Below are positions 1 to 11,100 of a stretch of 64,000 nt of DNA, piece after piece; position 1 is the first letter of the stretch, and every line of letters starts with the position of its first letter. This stretch comes from Cunninghamia lanceolata. Lineage: Eukaryota; Streptophyta; Pinopsida; Cupressales; Cupressaceae. The notes below the pieces were generated by a model, which was not told where the DNA came from, did not search any database, and was given only the letters and a program-made list of their open reading frames with translations. The translations under genes and the position numbers were made by a program. The stretch is from contig BSBN01000445.1 of assembly GCA_027924645.1 (NCBI GenBank), forward strand, positions 4,323,001 to 4,387,000, in the 5' to 3' direction.

Positions 1-969
1 GTTAACAATAAAGAATATGTCAGTTTTATACTTCTCCACAATTGTCTTAGGGATCCTTTCCCTAGATTGCATTATCCTTCGGAAGTTCTTGAAATAGCCC
101 CATAGGGCTGTAGTTTGAGCATCATAACTTCCTATAGCACTTAAATGGTTTCTAATATGGATTGTAATTGGTTTATCACTATTCCAAAATAAATTCTTTA
201 ACCCTGGTAGTTCTTGCATGAAGTAAAAGAATAGGGAAAGAATTAAAGTACCAAATTTGAATGGATATTTCTGCTCCTTTAAGTTCTTTAGATTCTCCAT
301 CAGTTGTTTCCTGAGCAACTCACAAAGATCATAATCTGCATTCTCCTTGATCATCTCATAGGCTATGTATATAGTAGTACCAGAGATAGAATTCTCCCAA
401 TTTGTGAAGTAAATTTTGTAGCCTATCACCATGGATGCAAATCTTACTGCATGATCTTCAATGTCATTCATTGTTAAAGCCCTTTTGTCAAATTTGGCTC
501 TGGTGGCTTTCATCACTATATCATTCTTTACAACTTTTATCATAGGCACTGATCTGGTGGAGCTTAATCTAGTCACGACTCTTATCTCATCCTTTGTAAT
601 CATGAATGGTCTCTCTAGCCACATGAATTCATCATGGATCCTACTCAAAACATACTGACTCATTCATTCTCAGGAAATGTAGGGAAGTCTATATACTGAA
701 TAAATTTCTTTGCTTCCAGGCTCTTATATTCTTTCTTCAAATCATAATTGTCACCATTCAAGTGATTCACATAAAAATTAGAAAACCTATTGTCACCAAA
801 TTCTTCTAGGGCAACATGAATGTATGCCCTAACATCTTTTGAATGCATTACACCAAATGAAATTTCTAAAAATACACCATTTCGTTCGACCTCTATTGAT
901 TTGAAAGGGTGTTTCTTGAATTTTGGGCTCAATCTTTTTATTTATATCAACCACTTGTGGTGTTGTCAT
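1..969 (-). pseudogene. ORF2 of element A, conserved protein of unknown function (partial)
   Basis: The start at 969-967 gives MTTPQVVDINKK, matching F ORF2 (MATPLVVDITKR). Two small frameshifts, near 935 and near 660, separate three blocks. From 663 to 1 the minus strand is open for 221 codons with no stop and runs off the window. It aligns with F ORF2 throughout, including MVIGYKIY, YDLCELL followed by QLMENL, LFFYFM followed by ELP, and SRERIP. Many codons differ only at silent positions (for example in the YDLCELL block), which suggests past selection on the protein. I recognise no catalytic motif. The segment after ITKDxI loosely resembles accessory ORFs of plant retrotransposons, but this is only an impression. 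Confidence 0.72.
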
Positions 970-1615
970 TTCGTAACAATTCAAACAAATTTGCAGTAGA
1001 GTTTTAAACTAAAAAATACATTTTTTGTCAAATTTAGGGTTTACTTGAACTTTCTTTGAATCACTTTGGAAATTGATGTAGTCACTTGGAATTTCACTTC
1101 AATTCTCTTTAGACAATTGATAGTTTAAATGTAAAGTGATTAACCTTTCAAATCCAGGCCTTTTAACCCTTTATTTTCCTTAACCTACACGCCATAAATG
1201 ATATCTTTCAAAAAGCTATCAAACACTTCTCTATCAAGCACAGTCGATCAAGATTGCTCCATAATGTTATGCATTTGATCCTTTTCTTCTGGAATTTATT
1301 TCAAAAGATCTGTCATACAGAGCTTTTCATCATATCTTCATGCTAGATCCTAGCACTATCTAGCTAGGGGATAAGGATTTTCAATAATACTTCCCCTGAG
1401 CCAGATCTCCCAATTTACTTCCTAGAGGAAGTATCTGCACCAAAAGCTAGTGCAGATCCATCCCTGATCTCATTAACATCCTTATTAATCTAGACCTTGC
1501 TCATTTCCTTCTTGATTTCTGCTAGATCAACTTTGTTCTTACCTTTATCTTCTCTTTGCTATGTTTTCCTTTTCTCTATAGGATAGTCTCTTTTCTCATT
1601 CTTGCTTCTGTAGAA
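970..1615. other. Spacer between ORF1 and ORF2 of element A
   Basis: No reading frame of note was seen. The minus strand here is the counterpart of the 60006-60595 spacer in element F. It holds a lysine-rich tail of ORF1 near its right edge. Confidence 0.5.
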
Positions 1616-2566
1616 TTTTGCAATATGTCCAAACTTATTGCAATTATAGTATATCACATTCCTCTATCCCTAATTCCTTCTATTGATTGGATTCATTCTT
1701 GATTTGCATTGGTTACCCATATGCCCAAATCTATTGCATACAAAGCACTTTCCATTGAAGGATTGAGTATTCCTTGTATTGTTAAAACCATTCCTTACAA
1801 GACTTCTACATTCATTTGATCTATGACCAATTTTCTTGTAATTGAAAAAATGACCAAAGAATGATAGAACATTCTGATTCATTATAATCCTACACTAAGT
1901 ATCTTTATGACCAAACTTATTGCAATTAAAACAATAGCCATTGAAAGATGGGTACCTTTGAGCATTTGGCTACCTGACCAAATGTCTTCTAGGTCTTCTT
2001 CTAGGATTCTGGAACTAGTTGCCTTTGTTTTTCCTCATCATAATGTTTACTTGACCTAATTTAGAACTTTCTCCTTTTTCAAATCCCAAGCCTTGCATCT
2101 GAACTTTTCTGACTTTCAATCAACTCCTCAAGCTTTACAGAGCTTATTTTTAATTTTTCTTTATAGCTATTTGCTGCTTCCAGGTCATATTTCAGTAGTA
2201 ATGCATCTTTTTCCAATTTTTCACATTCCTTAGACTTATCCTTCACAAGTTGATTTAGATACTCCTCAACTTTTTTTTTTCTTCAACCAACCTTGATAGA
2301 CTGTCTATGGATTCATGTGCTTCTTTTAGTTGCTCACTTAGCTATTTTCTTCTTTCCTGGGACTTTTTGACTTGCTCCTTTAGTTTCAAAATGCAATCAT
2401 CAACTTCTTTGATATTTTCCTCCAAATCTTTGATATCTACCTCAGACTTGTCAAGATCTTCAAGAGAAGCTTGTAGTTTTTCATTGTTAACATATATACA
2501 ATCACCAATTATAATGGTACCTAGATGACTTGCTTCTGGAGAAGTGAGATATCTGTTTGCTACCAT
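1616..2566 (-). pseudogene. ORF1 of element A: coiled-coil and zinc-knuckle Gag-like protein
   Basis: It starts at 2566 (MVANRYLTSP). The first 74 codons end in an acidic and lysine-rich heptad-like region that aligns with F ORF1 (the LEDLD block followed by an EN-rich helix). A stop at 2344-2342 and a frameshift in a poly-A run (plus-strand T run near 2270-2279) break the rest. Four CCHC-type knuckles follow between about 1950 and 1616. The first has CFNCNKFGHKDT, then a TAG, then C. The second has lost both leading cysteines (FFNYKKIGHRSNEC). The third is intact (CFVCNRFGHMGNQC). The fourth ends in tyrosine (CNKFGHIAKFY). Such proteins normally coat genomic RNA. No typical Copia gag N-terminal domain is evident. 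Confidence 0.7.
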
Positions 2567-2620
2567 GTGTACACCTTTCTAGATCTTCCTCAAGTTGTTA
2601 AGCTCCTTTCAAGGGACCTT

Positions 2621-2634
2621 TCTTTGATACCAAT
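2621..2634 (-). other. Primer binding site of element A
   Basis: The minus strand reads ATTGGTATCAAAGA directly after the LTR end. It matches the plant initiator tRNA-Met primer site (TGGTATCAGAGC) with one or two changes. Confidence 0.8.
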
Positions 2635-4154
2635 TGTTGATCACAAAGAATACTGAGAGCGGAGGGTGAATTAGTATTCTATAAAACTTCTCTCACTTAT
2701 TTATTAATCCATTTACGACATTCAATAAGATGAAAGCAAAAAAAACATAAGAACAACAACCATAAAGACATAACACATAGACACCAATATTTTTACATGG
2801 AAAACCCAAAAGGGGAAAAACCACGATGAGTGTTAGCTCACAATATATTAATATAGTAATATTGAATTACATGAAGGCTCACTGCCTTAGGGCTCACTAC
2901 CCAAGGACTCACTGTCCAAAGAAGTGCTCATTGCAATAGGTTTACTTCCAAAAAGAAGAGAAGATAAAAGGAGTGGCTCACTGCCAAGGGATGACTACTA
3001 CAAATGCATCTACAGAATACTAAAGTGCAGTTCCATTAATATCTTAGTATACAGACTCAAATGTCTTCATAATGTCTACTTTGCTTTATCTGCTCTACTT
3101 CATATATATACTTTTCTCTTCTATCCTTACTATCCTTTTTTTTTATCACAAAACTGCTTTAGATCACACACACATTTTATTCGCACTATTTTTGCACACA
3201 TTCATGCCTCCAAAGCTGAAATCTATCAAGTATATATATTCGCATCAAGAATTTTCTCAAACTAGGTTGGCATGTAAAAGATAAAGCCTGTATATTCAAG
3301 TTATACCTTGTCGGCCTGTTATTGTGCCCAAACAACAATGTGGACCCAATCAATCATGCAAGACTTTTCATATGAGTCTAGACCTATTATAGAACCACTT
3401 AGATTAATTATTCCAATCATATATCTTCATCGCATATCGATCTAACATGACTGTCGACTTAACCCTTAAGTGCATATCCAACTAGCTTGACTATCATACC
3501 ATTACTTTCAATGCAAACCATATGAGACTTTGAAATTCATAGAAAACATTCATTTTGGACCTCTTAGCACACCTTCAAAACTGTAGAGCATAATATTCTT
3601 TCATAGAGAAATGCAGATCTTGAAACTATTGTTCTGTCAGATAAATACTATCAACCTGAAAGTTGATACTGGATAACTTGTAAAATGTGAACCGGTGAAC
3701 ATCAAGCTCTATAACTCTAGATTTAGATGCTCATGACATATATCTTCAATACCTCAAAATGGCAAATCAAAATATTCATCAACAGAGGAATGCGGACCAA
3801 ATTACTCAGGTACTCTGTATTGTTTCTTACTTTAACTTTGTTTACCCGAACTTAGACAATTCATCATATGACTTCCGGAGGAAATCAAGACTTGAACAGT
3901 GGAACATACATCAGACAGCTGAGAATCACATACTAGAACCGTATAATGTGACCTTTAAGTGCAGAGGAGTATCAACTAAATTTCTATCACTGTCTTGATA
4001 CCCTGTCAGTACTTAGTCAATTTTGGCTAAGTTAGTCTTTCCAGACCAAAAGGCTATGCACAACTTTGTCACAAGAATTGTCTCCAAACATGTCAAGTTG
4101 TTTCCATCAATGACAACATCATATCAATAGTCTCTCTTGACTATGTTTCCAACA
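2635..4154 (-). repeat. 5' LTR of element A
   Basis: On the minus strand the LTR starts TGTTGGAAACATAG at 4154 and ends TTGTGATCAACA at 2635, giving a TG...CA repeat of 1520 bp. It carries a TATATATA stretch near 3100-3120, a group of AGTGAG-type repeats at about 2830-2990 (read as CTCACT on the plus strand), the conserved GGTTTTTCCC block and a terminal C-rich-loop hairpin. It shares no long identity with the LTR of F, but the module order is the same. Confidence 0.82.
2648..2679 (-). other. U5 hairpin with C-rich loop, element A LTR
   Basis: On the minus strand, GAATACTAA and TCAGTATTC flank a TTCACCCTCCGCTC-type loop and pair over seven bases plus one beyond a mismatch. The stem differs from that of elements F and H (GACAACTAA) at two positions, and both changes are matched on the partner side. 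Confidence 0.7.
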
Positions 4155-5640
4155 AATATCTTCTTGTGTTTGTAGTGATTATGGTTGGCTTCTTGGATAA
4201 TTCTTGTTTACCATAGCCTTCTCTCTTGGTAGTATTTGAACATTAGGCATAGAAGAAGGACCACCAACACTTTGGTAGCTCTTGAAATCCTAATTATACC
4301 CCTTATCATCTAGTTGTCCTACATTGACAACTCTCTTTTTATCCCTTGTGTTAGCTGCTATGGAGTTGTATGAATGATTTTGTTCTTGTGGTTGATTGAC
4401 TCCACAAAATTCCTCCCCTTTCCAATTCATAAGAGTCCCATCATTTTGAACATGATCTTGATGAGTATCATGTTGTTCATGTATTTCCTATGATGCATTA
4501 TGTGGAATAGTGGAGGCATTTTACACCATAAGGGCCTTATTTAGCACTCCATTTGAGCATGTGGCATGATTATGGGGTTGATTGAAAGGAAATCAACATT
4601 CATAGTCTTGTGCTAGGTTATTTTGGACTAGAACTAGCTCTCTAGAGGTGCTGGCAATGTTTGGATTGAAGGGTTTATAGGGTCTATCATTTAGAGCTTA
4701 CCTTTGACCTTGAGGATTGGCTTGATATGGAGATCTACTAGGTTGATTATGTTTGTAAGGTTCTTGGCAAGGTCTGTAAGTTTGTGTTTGTTGCCTCTTA
4801 ATATTAACCACTCATTCCCAAATGTTTGTAGAAGGCCTTTTATCTTTTGGAGCTTAATAGGTTGGGTTGGGATAGCTTTTTATTGGGTGGATGCTTGATA
4901 GTTTAATGCTGGTACAATAGGTACAATAGAAATTGGAGGTTGCACCTTAGGGAAAATAGGCATTAGGGGCCTTGGTGTGATTTTATCAGCTTGTATAAAG
5001 TTGTTTTTTGACATTATAGAAATATCATATGCATCAGGGAGTTTTCTCCCACCCATGGATTGGATCATCATCGATATATCACTATTTAAAGCTCTAAGAA
5101 AATACAAGAAAGCATATTCAATAGAGGGTCTTGCCATTCATGGAATCCTATCTCATGTATTTTGAAAATAGAAGTTGAAGTTCATCATATTCTCATGTGG
5201 CACCCTTTTGATGGCAGTCAATTGTTCCACCAAGGATAGGTGGTCTGATTTATCTTAGAATTACCTGTATAAGGCATCACCCAACTGGTCCCATGTGTTG
5301 ATATAATTTACTACCAAACCCCTAAACGATTGCAGTGCTTTTCCCTTTAATGAGGCAGCCAAAAGTATGATTGTAACATTCTCTTTAGTGATATTATTCA
5401 CTACACACAAAGTGGCTACATCCCTGATGTGTTCAATGGGTGTTGTTTGGTCTTCCTAAGTAAATAATGGTAAGATTCTAAGATCTTCCATGGGGATATC
5501 GTCATGTTGTGCAAGATTCAATGGGCTGCCCCATTGAATGGAAAAAAGCTAGATTCCCTGGAAGAGCCATAGGAATTAGGGGTGACTAATTGAGAAGATT
5601 GTGAGGATGAGGCCTTCCAAAAGGAGGTGTTGAATGATTT
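4155..5640 (-). pseudogene. gag fragment of Gypsy element I
   Basis: The minus strand holds a decayed Ty3/Gypsy gag. The best block (about 5400-5170) reads AASLKGKALQSFRGLV, then NTWDQLGDAL and SLVEQLTAIKRV, the pattern of the retrotransposon gag domain in which a tryptophan segment is followed by an arginine- or lysine-led helix. An open segment follows at 5137-4880. Stops interrupt it every 30 to 80 codons. The frame is cut at 4154 by element A, so the C-terminal part and pol of this copy lie left of the window. It sits just downstream of the LTR and primer site at 5892-17437, the right place for gag. Confidence 0.68.
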
Positions 5641-5891
5641 CTTACTGAAAAACTAGACCTTTTTTAGTTGTTCTCCCTCTTTTTCTAGGTGGGGATAGCT
5701 ACAAATAATCAAATGATTTTGAACTCCACCTAGTTTGTAATATTCTCATAAGATTTTTGTACTTAATGTCTTCCAAAAACTAGGATGATAGATTCACCAG
5801 GTATGTATTTTATCACCTCAAAAGGATATAATCACTATTGTACATACCAAAATAGTGATGAAATGTAGTAAAATGGACTAAGTTAGTTCAC
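5641..5891 (-). other. 5' leader of element I
   Basis: This is the untranslated stretch between the primer binding site and gag on the minus strand. Nothing else was recognised in it. Confidence 0.45.
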
Positions 5892-5917
5892 AGTCCCACC
5901 GAGCATGCAAAAACTAT
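5892..5917 (-). other. Probable primer binding site of Gypsy element I
   Basis: The minus strand reads TTGCATGCTCGGTGGGACT a few bases after the LTR end (TTTGACA). It resembles the TTGGCACGCCCGGTGGGAC site typical of plant Tat/Athila-type Gypsy elements. The match is imperfect, so the exact tRNA is uncertain. Confidence 0.6.
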
Positions 5918-6811
5918 TGTCAAACTTGAATACACCCTTGAGAGGGCTCATGAAGGGCTCTCTCTCTCTAATTGACAAGCATAGAAACACTTCAACATCT
6001 ATGGGTTCCCTTATAGGGGAAGTTAATCTCTAGAGTGGGCTGGTTTCCTTGATTTATCACCAAAAAACTAACTTTAAACTATTGTTTTGATAAGAAAAAG
6101 GAAAGGAAATGACATAAACTGAAACTATATATATGGAGGTGATGAACCAAAATGTTTTGTGACCTATATTTTTGTTTTAACATACACAATGCACTCAATA
6201 AATGAACTTATGGCTCACACAACTCAATATTTTTGAAATATCTTAGTGCATAAGTATTTCATGGAAAGAAACTTGAGTTTTGGACAGTATCTAGAAGGAA
6301 AAATCTAATATTTTCACAACTAAACCATGCATTAACTCATCAAACTAACCATGACTTAGAAATTCATGTAATTTCTTTCCTAAAGATAAGGAGAAATAGG
6401 ACTACATTTCAAGGATAGTAGTATAATCACAATAAAAATCATCAACTACTTCATAAACGTACACAATAAGATAGTCTTGAATAGATGAAAAGCTCTTTTA
6501 TTGATCATGAAAGGTACAAAACTAGTTTGTTACAGGTCTGAAATCTCTTCTTACTTCATAAAATGATAAAACTTTGATATTATTTTTCTAAACTAAGTTA
6601 CAATGGAAAATTTTAAACTTGGAAGAACTAACTGAAACTAGGCCTAGGTGCCTTCTTTATCATTCCCAACATGGGAAAGAATGTAGGAGGGTATATAGAA
6701 AGAAATAAATGTGTTTTTTAGCTAAGTCAAACCTCCTTAAGTGCCTAGGAGAGTCCAATCAAGTGTTGACTCCTTAAAATGTTGTTGTTAGGCATTGAAA
6801 TAGGTTGTGTT

Positions 6812-8050
6812 CGTTGCAAGTATGGGCCTAACTGGTGTTGTCATTGATGTCAACATACTCATGTTGCATTAATGAGAAGGATTAGATGAGTTGCATGCTA
6901 AGGATATTAAGAAAATAAGTCTCAATTAGGAACAGTGAAGAACAGTGATGACAAGAAGGTAAAAGTCCTCAATAGGTTGAGGATCAGAGGATGTGGTTTA
7001 AAGGGTTTGTAGATATAAGTCTTGAGATACTCCAGTCAAGATTTCAGAGGGTCGTATGAAGATCTAAAGAAGTTATGGTCGCTCAAGTAGAACCAGTTTC
7101 GGCAGGTGTTCAGAGGTGACAGAGTGCCACAGATAGGTCCGGTGAGATCCGATATTTCATTATCCCATTCTGCTGATCTGAGGGAGTGTTGAGGACGTCC
7201 TTGTGAAGTATCAACTAGATTAGTTTATGGGTTGAAGGTCCAGAAGAGCCTATTCATTTGTGACAGTGATGACAGACTGTGTTCTTGTAGCTCCGGATGA
7301 AGAAAAGAAGAATTCCAGTAGGATGATGAAGTGCGGATGTTTTTGGTGATTTAGGGAAGGTTATGATGATCGTTGGATCATGTCCAGTTAGTGTTGGTGG
7401 TCAGTATTGAAGTTAGAGTTTGCATTTGAAGAATAACCATAGAAATTGGTGTTCTTCTTGAGACTAGCTGACTGGATGTATTACACGTCTTGCAGATGTT
7501 CTTGTAGGTGTTGCTGACTTAGATGATTGTTCCTAAGTCGATGCCTTGTATAAATAAGGGATTATGAATTAATTTTGAAGTGTGTCTTGTGGTGATAAGT
7601 GTGTGGTAGTGAAGAGAAGTGCGAAAGGTAGAGCAGAAGTATTGGGATTAAATGGAATTGATTCAAGCATGCTGAAGATGCTATTCTCCAGTTCATAAAG
7701 GTGATACTTATTCCTTTGTAGATAGTGTGTCTCTTGTAGGTAGTGAGCCTCTTGTGAGCAGTGTGCTCAGGTAGTGAGCCCTAATTGGCATGTACCATTT
7801 TGTTCTTTCTATTCTTCTAATAGAGAATGCATTCTTAGGTTAATCACCCCGTGGTTTTTCCCTTAACCAGGTTTTCCACATCAAAATCTTGGTGTCATAT
7901 GTGTTGATATGTTTTTGCTTTTGATTTGAATGCATTATGGTTCATGATTAATATTATGCTAATCACTAAAGAAGATTCAAGTGTTTAAAAAGAGAAAGTT
8001 TCGTACAACTGATTCACCCCCCCTCTTAGTTGTATGCCCTAAGTCTAACA
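6812..8050 (+). repeat. 5' LTR of element B
   Basis: It begins CGTTGCAAGTATGGG (TGTTGCAAG in the 3' copy) and ends GTCTAACA. A TATA box lies at 7549-7557 (TATAAATAA), followed by a cluster of AGTGAGC repeats at 7738-7780. Next come the CCGTGGTTTTTCCCTTAACC block and the U5 hairpin at 8004-8034. An imperfect palindrome, TTGTCATTGATGTCAA, lies 26 bases from the left edge. Confidence 0.93.
8004..8034 (+). other. U5 hairpin with C-rich loop, element B 5' LTR
   Basis: TACAACTGA and TTAGTTGTA form a nine-pair stem with one G-U pair around the loop TTCACCCCCCCTC. It ends 16 bases before the LTR edge, next to the primer binding site. The 3' LTR copy lies at 13785-13815. Confidence 0.72.
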
Positions 8051-8064
8051 ATTGGTATCAGAGC
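8051..8064 (+). other. Primer binding site of element B
   Basis: ATTGGTATCAGAGC lies directly after the LTR. TGGTATCAGAGC is the standard complement of the initiator tRNA-Met 3' end. Confidence 0.92.
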
Positions 8065-8107
8065 TAAGTTCCTCTAAAAGGAGCTTAACCGCTTGAGGAG
8101 ATCCAGG

Positions 8108-11100
8108 ATGTCGTCATACAAGAAGGATAGTCTGAAGTTTGATGGAACCGACTTTACTCTTTGGAAAGGTCGCATGAAATGTCACTTGTAGTGTATGGGA
8201 AAGGCGTACTGGTCCATGGTCACAAAAGCGTATGTACCTCCACAGGGTGCTCTGACAACCCTAAATGAAATCACAGATGCTAAAAACAATCTGCAAACCA
8301 AAGAGGCTCTTCTAAGTGCATTAACTGACTCAGAGCTCTCAAGTGTTATTAACCTACCAACTGCCTATGAGATCTGGATTAAACTGGAACTTCTGCATGA
8401 AGGAGATGAGTATGTTAAATGTGCAAGGTTATAGAGTCTAAAAGGGAAATTTGAAAAAATGAAGATGAGAGATGATGAAAATATTACCACTTTTATGCCA
8501 AGAGTGAATGAGCTAGTTTGTGGAATTAGAAATTCTGGTGGAGTCTTGGATGAAAATGAGATTGTTGGTAAGATTCTTAGATCCCTTCCCGCCTCTTACA
8601 AAATCAAGGTTGCTGCCATTGATGAATTCAGAGCCCATACAACTATCATAAGAGACCAATTGGCTGGCAAACTGGTTGCTTTTGAAATGACCGAATTTGG
8701 AGATGATCCCCTCAAAACTAAATATACATTCAAAGCCAGTGCCTCTGTGAAAGGTAAACAAGGATTTGATCTAGGAGAGAACTCATCAAGAAAATTGTCA
8801 TGGTATGAAAAAGCAAGAAAAGACCTAGAAGAAGAAGAAGTAGAAACTGCTCAACTTGAAGCCCTCATTGCAAAGAGACTGCTAAGAGGATCCAGTAAGT
8901 ATGAAGGAAAATTACCTTTTAAGTGTTTTAACTGCAATAAGATTTGTCATTTTGCCTCAAAATGTCTGGAAAGATTTTCAAAGGAAAATCCTAACAGATC
9001 AAGGTTCCAAAAGAATTGTTACTATGTTCATGAAGAAGATGATAATAAAGGAGTAACAGATGATGAATCAGAGACAGGAAACAAATCTGGAAGTGAATGG
9101 GTGTTTATTGCCATCAAGGAAGAAGAACCAATATCCTTTGTATCTATCAATCATAAAGTTGTAGAAAGAGCTCTGGATGCCCAAGTTGAAGAAAAGAATG
9201 ATTGGGTCATTGACAGTGGTTGCGCTCACCACATGACAGGTGACAAGAATAAGTTCATAGATTTGGAAAGGTATGAAGGAGGAGTGGTGAAGTTTGGTGA
9301 TAATTCTGCTGGTAGAATCAGAGGAAGAGGAACTATTTCTTTTAATGGAAGAAACAAAACTGGTAATGTACTATATGTTGAAGGTTTGAAGCACAATCTT
9401 CTCAGTGTTGGACAGTTGGTGGATAAAGGCTATGATCTCCGATTCAAGGATGGAAAATGCAAAATCTTTGAAAAATCCAGAACAAAGATTGCATCCGGTA
9501 CTCAAACTAAAGGTAATATCTTCCACTTGGTTGGTACTGGTAAAAGCTGCTTATTTGTTCAAGTTGATCAGAGTTGGTTATGGCATAGAAGGATGTGTCA
9601 TGTGAATTTTGATAATATCATCAAGATAAGCAATACTCAAGCTATAAGAGATCTTCCAAAATTGGTGAAACCTACTAATAGCTTGTGCAAGGAATGTCAG
9701 TTGGGTAAGATGAGCAGAGTCACATTCAAAAGCAAGGAACTGTCTTCTATCAGACTATTGGACTTAGTTCACACTGATCTTTGTGGTCCGGCAAGAACCA
9801 GAAGTATTCAAGGTGATAAATACTTCATGCTGCTAATAGATGACTATTCCTGGATGATGTGGGTAACCTTTCTAAAGGAGAAATTAGAAGCTCTTGAGAA
9901 ATTCAAAATATTCAAGGCTATGGTAGAGAATGAAATAGGAATAAAGTTGAAATGTCTAAGGTCAGATAGAGGTGGAGAGTTCACATATGGTGAGTTCATA
10001 GAATTTTGTGAGAAACATGGAATTAAGAGACAATTGTCTGCTCCGAGGACTCCACAGTAGAATGGAGTAGTGGAGAAAAATAACTGGACCATCCAGGAAG
10101 CATCTATGACTATGATGATGGAAGCAAATATTCCTTGGATCTATTGGAGAGAAGTTGTCAGCACTACAGTCTATACTCTTAATTGAGTTCAAATCAGAAG
10201 CAATACCTGTAAGACCCCTTATGAACTCTGGTTTGGCATTACTCCTACTGTAAGATATTTCAGAGTCTTAGGTAGCAAGTGTTACATCAAAAGAGATGAA
10301 AATTTAGGCAAGTTTGATGCTAGAAGTGATGAAGGAATATTCTTGGGTTACTGTACTCAAAGCAAAGCATACCAGTGTTATAACAAGAGACTAAGAAAGA
10401 TGATAGAAAGTACAAATGTGAAGGTTGATGAGGGAATAGAGAAACCCTCAAGGTTTTATGAGTATGATGAAGATGATCAGAATGGTGTTCTAGTTCAAGG
10501 AGCTCAATCCTCTCCTGAAAGTCAGATTCAGACAGATCCGGTAAATCAGGAAGAAGAGATAGGTCTGAATGAGCCTGATCAAGAAGCAGAAGTGGAAGAA
10601 ACTCCCAAAGTTCTAAGGTATGTAAGACTGAACCACTCTGAAGATCAGATCATAGGTGACAAAAGCAAAGGTGTGCAAACTAGAAGGAAAATTGCTCAAA
10701 ATCTAGATGAATATTGTCTGATTTCAAAGATTGAACCTAAGACAATAAATGAATCCTGCAATGATGAAAATTGGACCAAAGTAATGGAGGAAGAGTTGAT
10801 GCAAATTGAGAAAAATCACACTTGGGATCTTTTTCCTAGACCTAGAAACAAGAATGTGATTAGAACCAAATGGGTCTTCTAGAACAAACTAAATGAAGTT
10901 GGTGAAGTAATCAGAAATAAAGCCAGATTAGTCTTCAAAGGCTACTCTCAAATAGAAGCGATTGACTTTGAAGAAACCTTTGCTCTGGTGGCAAGAATTG
11001 AAGCAGTCAGACTATTTCTTGCATTTGCTACCTTCAAGGATTTCAAGGTGTATCAGATGGATGTCAAATCTGCTTTCCTGAATGGTGACTTAGAAGAAGA

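Larger units (their letters stand above)
1..4154 (-). mobile_element. Non-autonomous LTR retrotransposon A (left part outside window)
   Basis: Reading leftward from 4154, the element has a 5' LTR (2635-4154), an initiator-Met type primer binding site (2621-2634), a coiled-coil and zinc-knuckle ORF1 (2566 to about 1616), a spacer, and ORF2 of unknown function (969 to beyond 1). No protease, integrase or RT is seen in the part present. The order matches element F at 57788-64000, and both ORFs align with F's, so A and F belong to one family or two sister families. A interrupts the gag of Gypsy element I at 4154/4155. The five bases after it (AATAT, 4155-4159) are the expected target duplication, but the partner copy lies outside the window. 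Confidence 0.8.
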
